From: Actinomycetota bacterium
GTDB taxonomy: Bacteria > Actinomycetota > Actinomycetes > S36-B12
Assembly (NCBI GenBank): GCA_016717115.1
Contig: JADKGE010000008.1
Coordinates: 1-64,000, forward strand
Reading direction: 5' to 3'
DNA length: 64,000 nt
The notes under the pieces are model-generated. The model had not been told where the DNA came from and did not search any database. It was given only the letters and a program-made list of their open reading frames with translations. Both the position numbers and the translations under genes were made by a program. Below, piece after piece: positions 8,901 to 15,897 of the stretch (position 1 is the stretch's first letter; each line of letters opens with the position of its first letter).

Positions 8901-9750
8901 GACCGACGACCCGGTCACGCTCGTGCAGGCCCTCATCGCCATCGACCATGCCGAGCTGTACCTCGGCATGCCGGTGGAGGGTCGGTACACGGCGGAGGCG
9001 TTGGAGATCTGCATCGCCAACGGCTACCGGCCGCGGGAGTCCGCGGCCCGCACGAACCTCGGCAACTTCGCCTTCTACGCCGGCCGGTGGGACGAGGCGC
9101 TGGAATGGCACGAGTCCAGTCGCCGGGTCGCCCTCGAGGCCGGCAACGCGTTCGGCGCCGCCGAGACCGACCTGAGCATCGGCGAGATCCTCGTCAACCG
9201 CGGGCAGCTCGACGAAGCCGAGGCCGTGCTGCGCAACTGCATCCGCGTGTTGAGGGTCTCCGGCATCGACTTCGCCGTGGCCTACGGCGAGATGCAGATG
9301 GCACGTGTGCACCTCGCGCGGGGCCGCCTCGATGAGGCCGACGCCGCACTCATCGCTCTGGTGGACACGTTCATGGGATTCGGCGCGCGCATGACGGCAC
9401 TTGAGGCGAGCCTGATCCGCGCCGAGGTAGCGATCGCGCGAGGCGACTTCGACGAGGCGCTCGAGATCATCGACCGCGCCGAACGGGCCGCGCACGGGGA
9501 GGCAGCGCCGCTGCGCGCGCGATCGTGCCTGCAGCGGGCCACTGCGCTCCTTGCGCTGGGGCGGACCGCCGAGTGCGCGGCCACGCTGGAGGTCGGCCTG
9601 GAGTCGGCGCGGGAGCAGGCCCTGCCATACGAGGAGGCGCTGCTGCTGAAGGTCCGCGGCGAACTGAACCTCGATCGCGACCCGGCCGCGGCGGCTGCCG
9701 ACGTGGCCGAGTCGCAGCGTCTCCTAGAAGAACTGGGTGCCCGCGCCTGA
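5992..9750 (+). CDS. Adenylate cyclase (two class III domains) - AAA/STAND ATPase - TPR protein
   Basis: A 1252-residue multidomain signalling enzyme resembling mammalian soluble adenylyl cyclase in order: cyclase 1 (about 20-200), cyclase 2 (about 225-420), P-loop ATPase (about 430-750), then a long TPR-like helical tail. C1 keeps both metal Asp residues (D35 in LVFADISGF, D85 in KFGGDALLF) and the base-recognition Lys (K81). C2 has lost the first metal Asp (TIAFARFAG) but supplies the transition-state pair N362-xxx-R366 in MGDTTNTAARIM. The ATPase has Walker A GTTGMGKS (458-465) and a Walker B-like LVLIAEEAHW. The start is GTG 5992, where VTDLRRHVPQ begins. A hairpin (AACTGGGTG...CACCCAGTT, about 9734-9771) overlaps the gene end and may terminate transcription. 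It is presumably cytosolic and ligand- or partner-regulated. Confidence 0.9.
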   Translation: MTDLRRHVPQVALTWDEEVPGARWRVIDGTLVFADISGFTALTERLSKKGRIGAEEIVETLNRVFGGMLDTAAERGADLLKFGGDALLFLFRGEGHVERACDAAVEMRIALREAASVPTSVGRLRFGMSVGIHSGDIHLFLVGEPTRELVVLGPGATATADAEKAANAGEIIVTEGTASRLAGNATRPREDGALLLRRRLPAHPADGRPPAPEVDHERMRTLFPHALGEYLDPGPPDPEHRLATIAFARFAGTDSMLAEQGPDAVADAVHAIVTRAKECLDAEGITLLATDLGSDGSAFFLASGVPQSTEDDEGRMLRALRRFVDSDLPLPVQAGVNRGHVFVAEVRASSRAAFSAMGDTTNTAARIMSKATAGLLYAHPVVLEHSRTLFATTPAGPFAMKGKAVPLLVYDIGEEAGTREASDQGRLQLLGREEELAIVRDALIAAVDGAGGVVTVSGTTGMGKSRLVREALAGVDDVTVVTVRAEPYGAASSYRVFRDPLRQLLGVVRDTPDVMGRQLLETLEAAAPELLPMAPLIADVAQVEVPATPEADAIDPQYRPDRLADVLVQLVGTMLPGRLVLIAEEAHWADMASTHLLERIAAAAVARPWAVVSVRRGLEGGFLPSSGVSVTLGPLPDDVVERLVIEATEAAPLRPHEVRAIVERAQGNPLFVEEAAKVARAAGSLDQMPGSLQAAMAAQIDLLDPTTRRILRYASVLGRSFRRRVLNQTLAADGLAIDPATIASLSEFLEADGRDRLRFRNTLLRDAAYEELAYRTRARLHRAAGVALERLSTDLEVDAPTLSLHFSRAGDDERTYRYALMAGEVARRSYANADAAAQFELALDAARRLDVPRQDLVEAWGVLGELRQLSGELDASVAAYRKAADLAAHDPVMQAELQALRARVHVRAGAYVTALRVVARARRLLEEADGSSVDRARVRLDNLSAVIRLGQERPKEARAWAMKAVDGARQTDDPVTLVQALIAIDHAELYLGMPVEGRYTAEALEICIANGYRPRESAARTNLGNFAFYAGRWDEALEWHESSRRVALEAGNAFGAAETDLSIGEILVNRGQLDEAEAVLRNCIRVLRVSGIDFAVAYGEMQMARVHLARGRLDEADAALIALVDTFMGFGARMTALEASLIRAEVAIARGDFDEALEIIDRAERAAHGEAAPLRARSCLQRATALLALGRTAECAATLEVGLESAREQALPYEEALLLKVRGELNLDRDPAAAAADVAESQRLLEELGARA

Positions 9751-9791
9751 CGGCACGGACACCCAGTTCGACGTAGCGGAGCGTTGCGGGA

Positions 9792-11117
9792 CTACCCGCG
9801 CATGTAGGCGTCACCGGTCAGGTAGATCTGCTCGACGGCAGTCCACGAACCCGGGCCATTGCTCGTGTAGGTGGCAGCACCGATGCAGGCGTACTGGATT
9901 CCGGCCGCTGGATCCTGGTCATCGCCGGGTCCGGGTGGCGTCTGGAGTCCTGTGAGGACGCCACCGGTGACCTCCGGGAGGAGGCACTGCGGAATGGCGA
10001 TATCGCCCAGACCGGACTCCCAGTCGACCGTGGTCGGGAGGGTCTGCTGGACGAGGTTGCCGGCCTTCGTCCAGGTCACGTTGAAGATGTACTGCGCGGG
10101 GATCTGGAAGTCGAGGGGCTTGACGAAGTGCACCTCGCTGCCCTCGCTGGTCAGGCTGAAGGCGACCGGCAGGCAGGGAGAGTCGTCCGCGTTCGTCTCG
10201 AGCCGGGTCAAGATCACCGGAGCATCGTTGCCTCCGCCGACCTGGTCGGTGGTCTCACCGCACTTGATCACGTCGGCCGCGAGCTCGAAGAAGCTGGCCT
10301 TCGGCGGCAGTCCGACCGGAAGCGTTACTCCCGGGCGACCCCAGTCCGCGCCGCCCTCGAGCGAGAATGCACCCTTCGTCGCCTCGAGAGTCAGGGAGTC
10401 GAAGTACTGGCCGTCGTCGGGCCCGAGCCATGTGGGGGTGCTGATCGCCCAGCGGCAGTTACCCGTCTCGTGGTCGTCGTTGCCGTAGTCGTCATTGGTC
10501 CGGCAACTGGACGGGATGCCGTCGCCGGCAACTGCGGAACCCGTCAGAAGTTGGAACTGCGGGCCGACCGGGACACCGCCCAGCTTGGGCGTGGCGACGA
10601 TGCGGCTGCTGCCCTTGACCTCGATGTCGAGGAACGCGGCCGAGGCGACCGGTCCGTCGAGATTGATCGTGAGGTCGAGCTTCTCAGTCAAGGCATTGAC
10701 CTGCGCGCAGGACTTGCTGGTGCCCGTCGCGGTGCCGACGACGCCGATCGATCCGTACTTCAAGGCCACTGCGCTGGGGCTGCTGGGGTTGCCGACCCAA
10801 CCCCCGAAGCCGAGCAGTGACGAGTCCGTCGCCAGTTGCTGGCAGGACGCGCCTGCGGTCAGCGGCTGAGTGGCTGCTGCGGGGCCGGCAACGGGGAAGT
10901 AGGCGACCCGGTTGACGGCTCCGGTCTCCAACGTGAGCCAGCCTCCCGTCGGCGTTCCCGCGACGGGAGGCGCCGGTGGCGCGACGGTCGTCGGCACGGC
11001 TCCGTTGGCGGAGCTGATGGCCGTGCCGAGCAGCAGCGTGGCGGCAGCCGCGGCGATGAGCCCGGTGCGGACGAGCCGCTTGCGGCCGCGCGTGGACGTG
11101 GGTTGTGGCGTATTCAA
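9792..11117 (-). CDS. Secreted protein of unknown function
   Basis: A basic stretch RGRKRLVRTG is followed by a hydrophobic Ala/Leu segment and an SSANGA cleavage-like site, a clear Sec signal peptide. The mature part is a roughly 400-residue beta-rich, Cys-containing exoprotein. It has low-complexity PTTVAPPAPPVAGT near the signal and repeated Cys (CQQL, SCAQV, SCRTND, GNCRW, IKCGE, SPCLP, PQCLLP, YACIG) that may form disulphides. I recognise no domain. The frame is open to 11255, but the signal peptide argues for the TTG at 11117, preceded by GGGGG, as the start; an ATG at about 11184 is the alternative. A double GGACA motif lies about 80 bp upstream. Confidence 0.75.
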   Translation of the reverse strand: MNTPQPTSTRGRKRLVRTGLIAAAAATLLLGTAISSANGAVPTTVAPPAPPVAGTPTGGWLTLETGAVNRVAYFPVAGPAAATQPLTAGASCQQLATDSSLLGFGGWVGNPSSPSAVALKYGSIGVVGTATGTSKSCAQVNALTEKLDLTINLDGPVASAAFLDIEVKGSSRIVATPKLGGVPVGPQFQLLTGSAVAGDGIPSSCRTNDDYGNDDHETGNCRWAISTPTWLGPDDGQYFDSLTLEATKGAFSLEGGADWGRPGVTLPVGLPPKASFFELAADVIKCGETTDQVGGGNDAPVILTRLETNADDSPCLPVAFSLTSEGSEVHFVKPLDFQIPAQYIFNVTWTKAGNLVQQTLPTTVDWESGLGDIAIPQCLLPEVTGGVLTGLQTPPGPGDDQDPAAGIQYACIGAATYTSNGPGSWTAVEQIYLTGDAYMRG

Positions 11118-11195
11118 GGGGAGCCCCCGATTCGTTGGTGCGGTGGACGGTGAGGTGGAGATCGCTTGACAGTACCTTTCCATACAAGCAAATTT

Positions 11196-11212
11196 CGGAC
11201 AATATCCGGACA
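11196..11212. promoter_or_regulatory. Double TGTCCG/CGGACA element upstream of the secreted-protein gene
   Basis: On the minus strand, TGTCCG occurs twice with an 11-bp repeat (about one helical turn), 80-95 bp upstream of the secreted-protein start. The same hexamer and its TTGACCG variant occur before the other exoprotein genes of this island. It reads as a tandem activator site, most simply for the LuxR-type regulators encoded nearby. The assignment to a regulator is inference. Confidence 0.45.
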
Positions 11213-11241
11213 TAAAGAATGTTCGCCGTGTGACTGCATCG

Positions 11242-13071
11242 TCACGTCTGCTCAAGAGCGGCGACGTCGGCGGTCGAGTAGCGCAGGCGTTGCGACAGGC
11301 TGCGCGCGATGGCCAGCCCGAGCGCGGCGTAGGCGGCGGGCGCCGACGCCCAGAGGTCGGCGAACGCCGCGGGCGACAGCACGAAGCACATGGTCGGCTC
11401 GATCGCGACGATCCGCGTCGAGCGGCGGCGCCCGTCGATCAGGGCGAGCTCGCCGAAGGACGATCCGCTGGCGATCGAGCTGAGCCGGCGCCGCCCGCCG
11501 CGACCGGCCAGCTTGACGTCGGCCGCGACCTGGCCGGCACCCACGAAGTAGAGGCCGTCGGACTCGTCGCCCTCCTCGAACACCACGGTGCCCGCCGTGA
11601 AGATCCTCGTTGTCGTGCGCGCCTCGATGGCTGCGACGACGTCTGCCGGCAGTCCGTCGAGCAGATCCTGTTGGGCCAGCGGTATCAGTTCGTCTGGCAG
11701 GGCGCTGTTGACGCCGTGCTGGCTCAGCAGTTCCGTCTCGCACCATTCCATGGCGGCGTCCGCATCGGGGAAGCGATGCCTGGCCGGATCGAGCTCACGC
11801 GCGACCATGCGCGGAGCATGTGCACGGGGTTCGACGATCACGACCTCGACCCCGTCCGCACCCAGCTGCCGGATCAGGCCGTCGAGCAGCATCTGCGCAG
11901 CCGTGTCGATCCGGGTGGCCCGTCGCAGGTCGAGCACCAGCCAGCGGGCGGAGGCGTCGGCGAGCACCGTGCGCACGAGCGGTTCGACCGAGGCGAAGGC
12001 CTGGTCGCCCACGAGCTCGTCGACGACGATCGATCCGCCGTGCTCGTCGAGCAGGTCTCGGTGGGCCTGCACGCGAACCCGCCGGGAGCGCATGAGGTCA
12101 GCGCGGTAGGACCGCCGCAAGCCCGAGCGCACCTTCTCGACGGGCACGAGCAGGTGCAGTCCGAGCTGGTCGGACAGGAGCTCGCACGCCGCCACGCCGC
12201 GCACGCTGTTGCCCCGCGCGTCGAGCTTCGGGCTGTGCGCGGCAAGGCCGAGCTGGCCGGGCAGCACTGCGGCGACGGCCCCGCTCACCCCGCTCTTCGC
12301 CGGCAGACCCACGCGATAGAGCCACTCGCCCGAGTAGTCGTACATGCCGCACGTCGCCATCACTGTCAGCACGGCCGCGACGACATCGCGAGGCACGACC
12401 TCCTCGCCCGTGACCGGGTTGACGCCGGCGTTGGCGAACGTCGCGGACATCACTGCCAGATCCCTGACGGTGACCACGATCGAGCACTGGCGGAAGTAGT
12501 TGGCGATCTGCTCCTCGACGTCCTCGTCGAGGAGCCCCGCCGAGCGCATGAGGTAGGCAATTGCCCGGTTGCGGTCGCCCGTCTCCCGCTCCGACGTGAA
12601 GACATCCTCGTCGACGTCGAGCGGGCGGCCCGCGAAGGCGGACAGCCCGGTGAGGATGCGGGTGAACTGCTCGTCGCGCGTGCGCCCGGCGACGAGCGTC
12701 GCCGTGACGATGGCGCCGGCGTTGACCATGGGGTTGGGCGCGCGTCCGGTCGCCTCGTCGAGGCTGATGGAGTTGAACGGGTCGCCAGTGGGCTCGGCAC
12801 CGACCCGGGCGAGGACGGCCGCGGGTCCGCTGTCGGCGAGGGCGAGGGCGTAGACGAACGGCTTGGACACCGACTGGATCGTGAACGGCACGAGGTCGCC
12901 GGCGGTGTAGACCTGGCCGTCGAGGGTGGCCAGGCTCAGTCCGCAGACGGCCGGGTCGGCGGTCGCCAGCGCCGGTATGTACGTCGCCACGTCTCCCGAG
13001 TCGATCTGGCAGACCTGGCGCCACACGTCATCCAGCAGCCGATCGATGGGGCCTTCTACCGCATCGGCCAC
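11242..13071 (-). CDS. glsA: Glutaminase fused to STAS and cyclic-nucleotide-binding domains
   Basis: It hydrolyses L-glutamine to glutamate and ammonia. Residues 1-310 are a serine-dependent beta-lactamase-like glutaminase: the QSVSKPF box gives the Ser67/Lys70 dyad, and NSISLDEATGRAPNPMVNAGAI and GMYDYSGEW, GLPAKSGVSGAV follow. Residues about 365-450 form a STAS-like domain (VDELVGDQAF, LVLDLRRATRIDTAAQMLL). Residues about 465-595 are a cNMP-binding domain with TVVFEEGDESDGLYFVGAGQV and the phosphate-binding cassette FGELALIDGRRRST. Length is 609 aa, about twice a bare GlsA. The start is GTG 13071. With a cyclase 2 kb away, cAMP control of glutamine hydrolysis is a reasonable inference. The domain calls themselves are firm. 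Confidence 0.93.
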   Translation of the reverse strand: MADAVEGPIDRLLDDVWRQVCQIDSGDVATYIPALATADPAVCGLSLATLDGQVYTAGDLVPFTIQSVSKPFVYALALADSGPAAVLARVGAEPTGDPFNSISLDEATGRAPNPMVNAGAIVTATLVAGRTRDEQFTRILTGLSAFAGRPLDVDEDVFTSERETGDRNRAIAYLMRSAGLLDEDVEEQIANYFRQCSIVVTVRDLAVMSATFANAGVNPVTGEEVVPRDVVAAVLTVMATCGMYDYSGEWLYRVGLPAKSGVSGAVAAVLPGQLGLAAHSPKLDARGNSVRGVAACELLSDQLGLHLLVPVEKVRSGLRRSYRADLMRSRRVRVQAHRDLLDEHGGSIVVDELVGDQAFASVEPLVRTVLADASARWLVLDLRRATRIDTAAQMLLDGLIRQLGADGVEVVIVEPRAHAPRMVARELDPARHRFPDADAAMEWCETELLSQHGVNSALPDELIPLAQQDLLDGLPADVVAAIEARTTTRIFTAGTVVFEEGDESDGLYFVGAGQVAADVKLAGRGGRRRLSSIASGSSFGELALIDGRRRSTRIVAIEPTMCFVLSPAAFADLWASAPAAYAALGLAIARSLSQRLRYSTADVAALEQT

Positions 13072-13311
13072 TGCACGTTCCCACCTCTCTATGCGCGCAT
13101 GCCGGGACTCCCGAAGGACGGCGACTTGGACCGAAACCCTAGGAGGGTCCCGTTACCGCGGCGTTAACTCACGGAGGGGGTGGTCAGGAGCCCCCGCTCG
13201 AATTGACTCCGCCCCGTGACGGGGCGACTATCCACGTAGGGCGCCGGGTCACCTGGAACCACGGGATCGGGGGCGATTCGTGGGCGGTAGGCGCTCGGCT
13301 GGGGAGGCGAG

Positions 13312-14223
13312 ATGAGGGGCACGTCGCCGGGGGAGCCCGGTCTGGCGGACCACGCTCGTCGGCATGGCGACTTCCGCGCCTCTCCCACGATGGTCGACAT
13401 GTTCCAGCTGCTCATGTCCAGGCCGAGCTGCGACCGCATCGCCCAGCACCTGGTGCTCCGGGTCATGCGCGCTCACGAGGTGCGGGCCGCCGTGATCAGC
13501 GTCTTCGTGCCGGACGGCACCCTGCACGAGGTGGGCATGTTCGGACTGTCGCGTACCGAGTTCGAGGACGTGCGGTGCCTGGCCCTGACCGATCGCACCC
13601 CCATGACCGATGCCGCCCGCAGTGGGGATCCGGTCGTCCTGGCGACGGGTGGGGCGGTGCTGGCGCGCTACCCGTGGATGGGGTCCCCGTGGCGTGAGTG
13701 CGACCCGATGGCCGCTTGGCCGTTGACGCTCCCGGACGAATACGTGGGCGCTGTGCAGTTCACGTTCCTTGCCCCGCCGGATGTGGAGGCGCTGCGGGCG
13801 GACGCCGATGGCGTAGCCGCCGTCCTCGCGCTGTACCTGAGCCTGCTGAGGGACGCCGAGCCCGCCATGGAGCAGATCGCCGAGCCCGATGCCGAGGCGT
13901 TGGACGCGGCCCCCAACGTGACCCGGCTTCGGCCCTACACCCGACGCAGCGAATCCGAGACGCAGCCGTCGTTTCCCGCGGACCCGCCGGTCGCGGGCAG
14001 CAGCGATCCGGCCGAACGACGCCTCACCCCTCGTCAGTTGCGCATCCTCTCGCTGATGGCGGAGGGGCTCTCGCACGCGCAGATCTCCGTTCGCATCGGC
14101 TTCAGCGAGTCCACGGTGCGCCACGAGTCGATGACCATCTACCGCATGCTCGGAGTCACCGACCGCCGGGAGGCGGTGCGCCAGGCGCGCCTGCACGGAC
14201 TGGTGGCCACCTCGAACGAGTGA
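13312..14223 (+). CDS. LuxR-family (HTH) regulator with N-terminal GAF-like sensor, copy 1
   Basis: The 303-residue protein has an N-terminal sensor-like region (VVDMFQLLMSRPSCDRIAQHLVL to LALYLSLL, about 27-180) resembling a GAF domain. A variable acidic linker follows, then a C-terminal LuxR/GerE helix-turn-helix (RLTPRQLRILSLMAEGLSH, GFSESTVRHESMTIYRMLGV, about 235-300). There is no receiver domain, so it is not a classical response regulator. It is closely paralogous to the gene at 25125; the sensor and HTH align along their whole length. The ATG at 13312 follows GGCGAG. Both copies are followed by a gene for a secreted protein with the same anchor tail, so it likely controls surface proteins. 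Confidence 0.85.
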   Translation: MRGTSPGEPGLADHARRHGDFRASPTMVDMFQLLMSRPSCDRIAQHLVLRVMRAHEVRAAVISVFVPDGTLHEVGMFGLSRTEFEDVRCLALTDRTPMTDAARSGDPVVLATGGAVLARYPWMGSPWRECDPMAAWPLTLPDEYVGAVQFTFLAPPDVEALRADADGVAAVLALYLSLLRDAEPAMEQIAEPDAEALDAAPNVTRLRPYTRRSESETQPSFPADPPVAGSSDPAERRLTPRQLRILSLMAEGLSHAQISVRIGFSESTVRHESMTIYRMLGVTDRREAVRQARLHGLVATSNE

Positions 14224-14231
14224 GCGGTGGA

Positions 14232-14258
14232 CCGGACAAGGCATCCATTGCACGGACA
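14232..14258. promoter_or_regulatory. Paired CGGACA motifs upstream of surface protein 1
   Basis: CCGGACA and CACGGACA lie 20 bp apart (about two helical turns) between the LuxR-type gene and the surface-protein gene. They match the hexamer seen before the other exoprotein genes. The phasing suggests tandem binding of a dimeric activator. No promoter boxes can be assigned with certainty. Confidence 0.4.
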
Positions 14259-14339
14259 TTTGCACATCCCGCGCCTCCTTGGCCTCCGTTCCTGAGCAGG
14301 GTGAGGGCAGATCGTTTGCCACGAGCCATGGAGGGAACA

Positions 14340-15587
14340 ATGAACAGGAAATGGCGCACTCGCGCACCGGCCGAGGGCGCGGCCGCGCCATCGACGCTAA
14401 GCCTCGGGAAGCTCGTGCCCCTGATCGGCTCCGTCAGTCTGATGTTCATGGGCATGGTGGCTGTGGGGGCGACCCCCGCCGTTGCCGACAGCGAAGGCAG
14501 CTATGCGCCGATCTGCGACACCAAGGACGGCTACCACTACGACCACCACTCGAACCTGTGCGAGAAGGACGCCCTCGTCGAGACGAATGGGACGATGACC
14601 GTCGTCTACGTCGGGACCTGCAGCGCCGGCCAGTACTCCGCCGTGGAAGCAGAGGCCGCGCTGACGGAGGAGGAGTTGGCGGACATCGCCAAGGGTGGCT
14701 ACACGCCCCCGTCACCGGGGGGACCGTGGACGTTCGATCCGGCGACGGGTCTGTGCACTCTCACCAAGGGCGCGAACACTGAGACCAAGCCCGGGAACAT
14801 CACCGACATCCTGCGGACGTGCGATACCGCCAACGGCTGGCAGTTGAAGTCCCATGACGGCAACTACCGTTGCGAGAGAACCACTACTTACCCGGACCAG
14901 ACTCCGCAGTGCAACAAGGGTGACACCTTCGACCCGCAGGGAGATGTCTGTCGAGTGCCCCGCCCGCCGAGCGACAGGGAGCTCTGCCTGGCCGACGGTG
15001 GCTCCTGGACCCACCCTATGTCTGTGCAGCACACCAACACGCCGCCCAAGGGTCACTGTGACTACACGGGTCGCGACGAGTGCGTGGCCAGTGGCGGAAC
15101 CTGGACGGATGGCACCGCGGACGAGGCGAACAGGAAGCCGCCGATCGACGACTCCGACGCTACGTCCACATGGACGTGTCTCCTGCCGAGCACCCCGCCG
15201 GCCGTTGCCGTGACGACCGAGGGCGCTCCGGGCGGACCGACGCCCGTCATCGACTACTGCGACAACCTCGAGGGCGTGCAGTGGGAGAACTACGACTGCG
15301 CGACCGGTGCGGTTCCGGTGATCCTGGAGCCTGCGCCTGCAGTGGTCGTCGACAGTGCGACGGTCGCCGCGGTGAGTCCGGAGGCGGCGACGGTGCCGAC
15401 GCCGGCGAAGAAGCCGGCCAAGGTGGTTGCTCCCCAGGCCGCAGTGGTCCCGGCCGCAGTGCCGGCCGGTGGCGGATCGTCCGCTCCCGGATCTGATGTC
15501 CCGCCGCTGGGGCTGCTGATGATCGTGGTCGGCACGCTCGGTGCCATGGGCGCTGGACTCCGCTTGACGGGAGCCAGCAGCCGGTAG
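14340..15587 (+). CDS. Secreted, Cys-rich surface protein with C-terminal AVPAGGGSSAP/TM anchor tail
   Basis: The 415-residue protein starts at an ATG preceded by GGAGGG. A long signal peptide (TLSLGKLVPLIGSV to ATPAVADS) exports it. The mature part is rich in Cys, Gly and Trp and contains related segments of the type LADGGSWTHP / VASGGTWTDG, each near Cys, so short Cys-Trp repeats are likely. A Pro/Ala/Val linker (KKPAKVVAPQ) leads to AVPAGGGSSAP at residues 373-383. A single hydrophobic helix (LGLLMIVVGTLGAMGAGLRL) and a terminal Arg follow. This tripartite layout mimics a sortase signal but lacks LPxTG. The same tail ends the protein at 26153. Function beyond envelope localisation is unknown. 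Confidence 0.85.
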   Translation: MNRKWRTRAPAEGAAAPSTLSLGKLVPLIGSVSLMFMGMVAVGATPAVADSEGSYAPICDTKDGYHYDHHSNLCEKDALVETNGTMTVVYVGTCSAGQYSAVEAEAALTEEELADIAKGGYTPPSPGGPWTFDPATGLCTLTKGANTETKPGNITDILRTCDTANGWQLKSHDGNYRCERTTTYPDQTPQCNKGDTFDPQGDVCRVPRPPSDRELCLADGGSWTHPMSVQHTNTPPKGHCDYTGRDECVASGGTWTDGTADEANRKPPIDDSDATSTWTCLLPSTPPAVAVTTEGAPGGPTPVIDYCDNLEGVQWENYDCATGAVPVILEPAPAVVVDSATVAAVSPEAATVPTPAKKPAKVVAPQAAVVPAAVPAGGGSSAPGSDVPPLGLLMIVVGTLGAMGAGLRLTGASSR

Positions 15588-15620
15588 CCGATCGGATGGG
15601 CTGACCAGAGAGGTGAAGGG

Positions 15621-15676
15621 CGACCCACGCCCCGCAGTGCCCGCTCGTCCGGGCGCTCGCGGGGCGCGGGTCGTTT
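15621..15676 (+). terminator. Hairpin terminator after surface protein 1
   Basis: CGACCCACGCCCCGC (15621-15635) pairs with GCGGGGCGCGGGTCG (15659-15673) with one mismatch, and TTTCGTC follows. It lies 34 bp after the surface-protein stop and before the next promoter region, so it should separate the two transcription units. Confidence 0.65.
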
Positions 15677-15705
15677 CGTCGTCCAACGTCCCCGCCGTGA
15701 GGCAA

Positions 15706-15734
15706 TTGACCGGTTTGTCCGTTCATTGACCGGG
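15706..15734. promoter_or_regulatory. Triple TTG(A/T)CCG element upstream of the Ig/FN3 protein
   Basis: TTGACCGG, TTGTCCG and TTGACCGG occur in direct order at 9- and 11-bp steps, in the leader of the gene at 15898. The cluster ties the TTGTCCGG and TTGACCGG variants together as one motif family. A regulator site is the best reading, because a single -35 box would not recur three times. Confidence 0.5.
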
Positions 15735-15897
15735 TAAGGGCAGCCTTGCCTATAGCCAGTCGCCGAGGTCACCCCCTATCGTCCAACCACTTCCAACCCC
15801 GAGACGGAAGGACCGATGCGACCAACGGGTAGGTCGCCTCGGTTCGGCTTCTCGGGTCCTCATGACCGCCTTGCGGCTGAGGGGAGGTGACCAACCG

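Noticed and set aside
11230..13167. 645-residue plus-strand open frame
   Set aside because: It is antisense to glsA, Arg/Gly/His-rich and has no homology; it is caused by high-GC codon bias.
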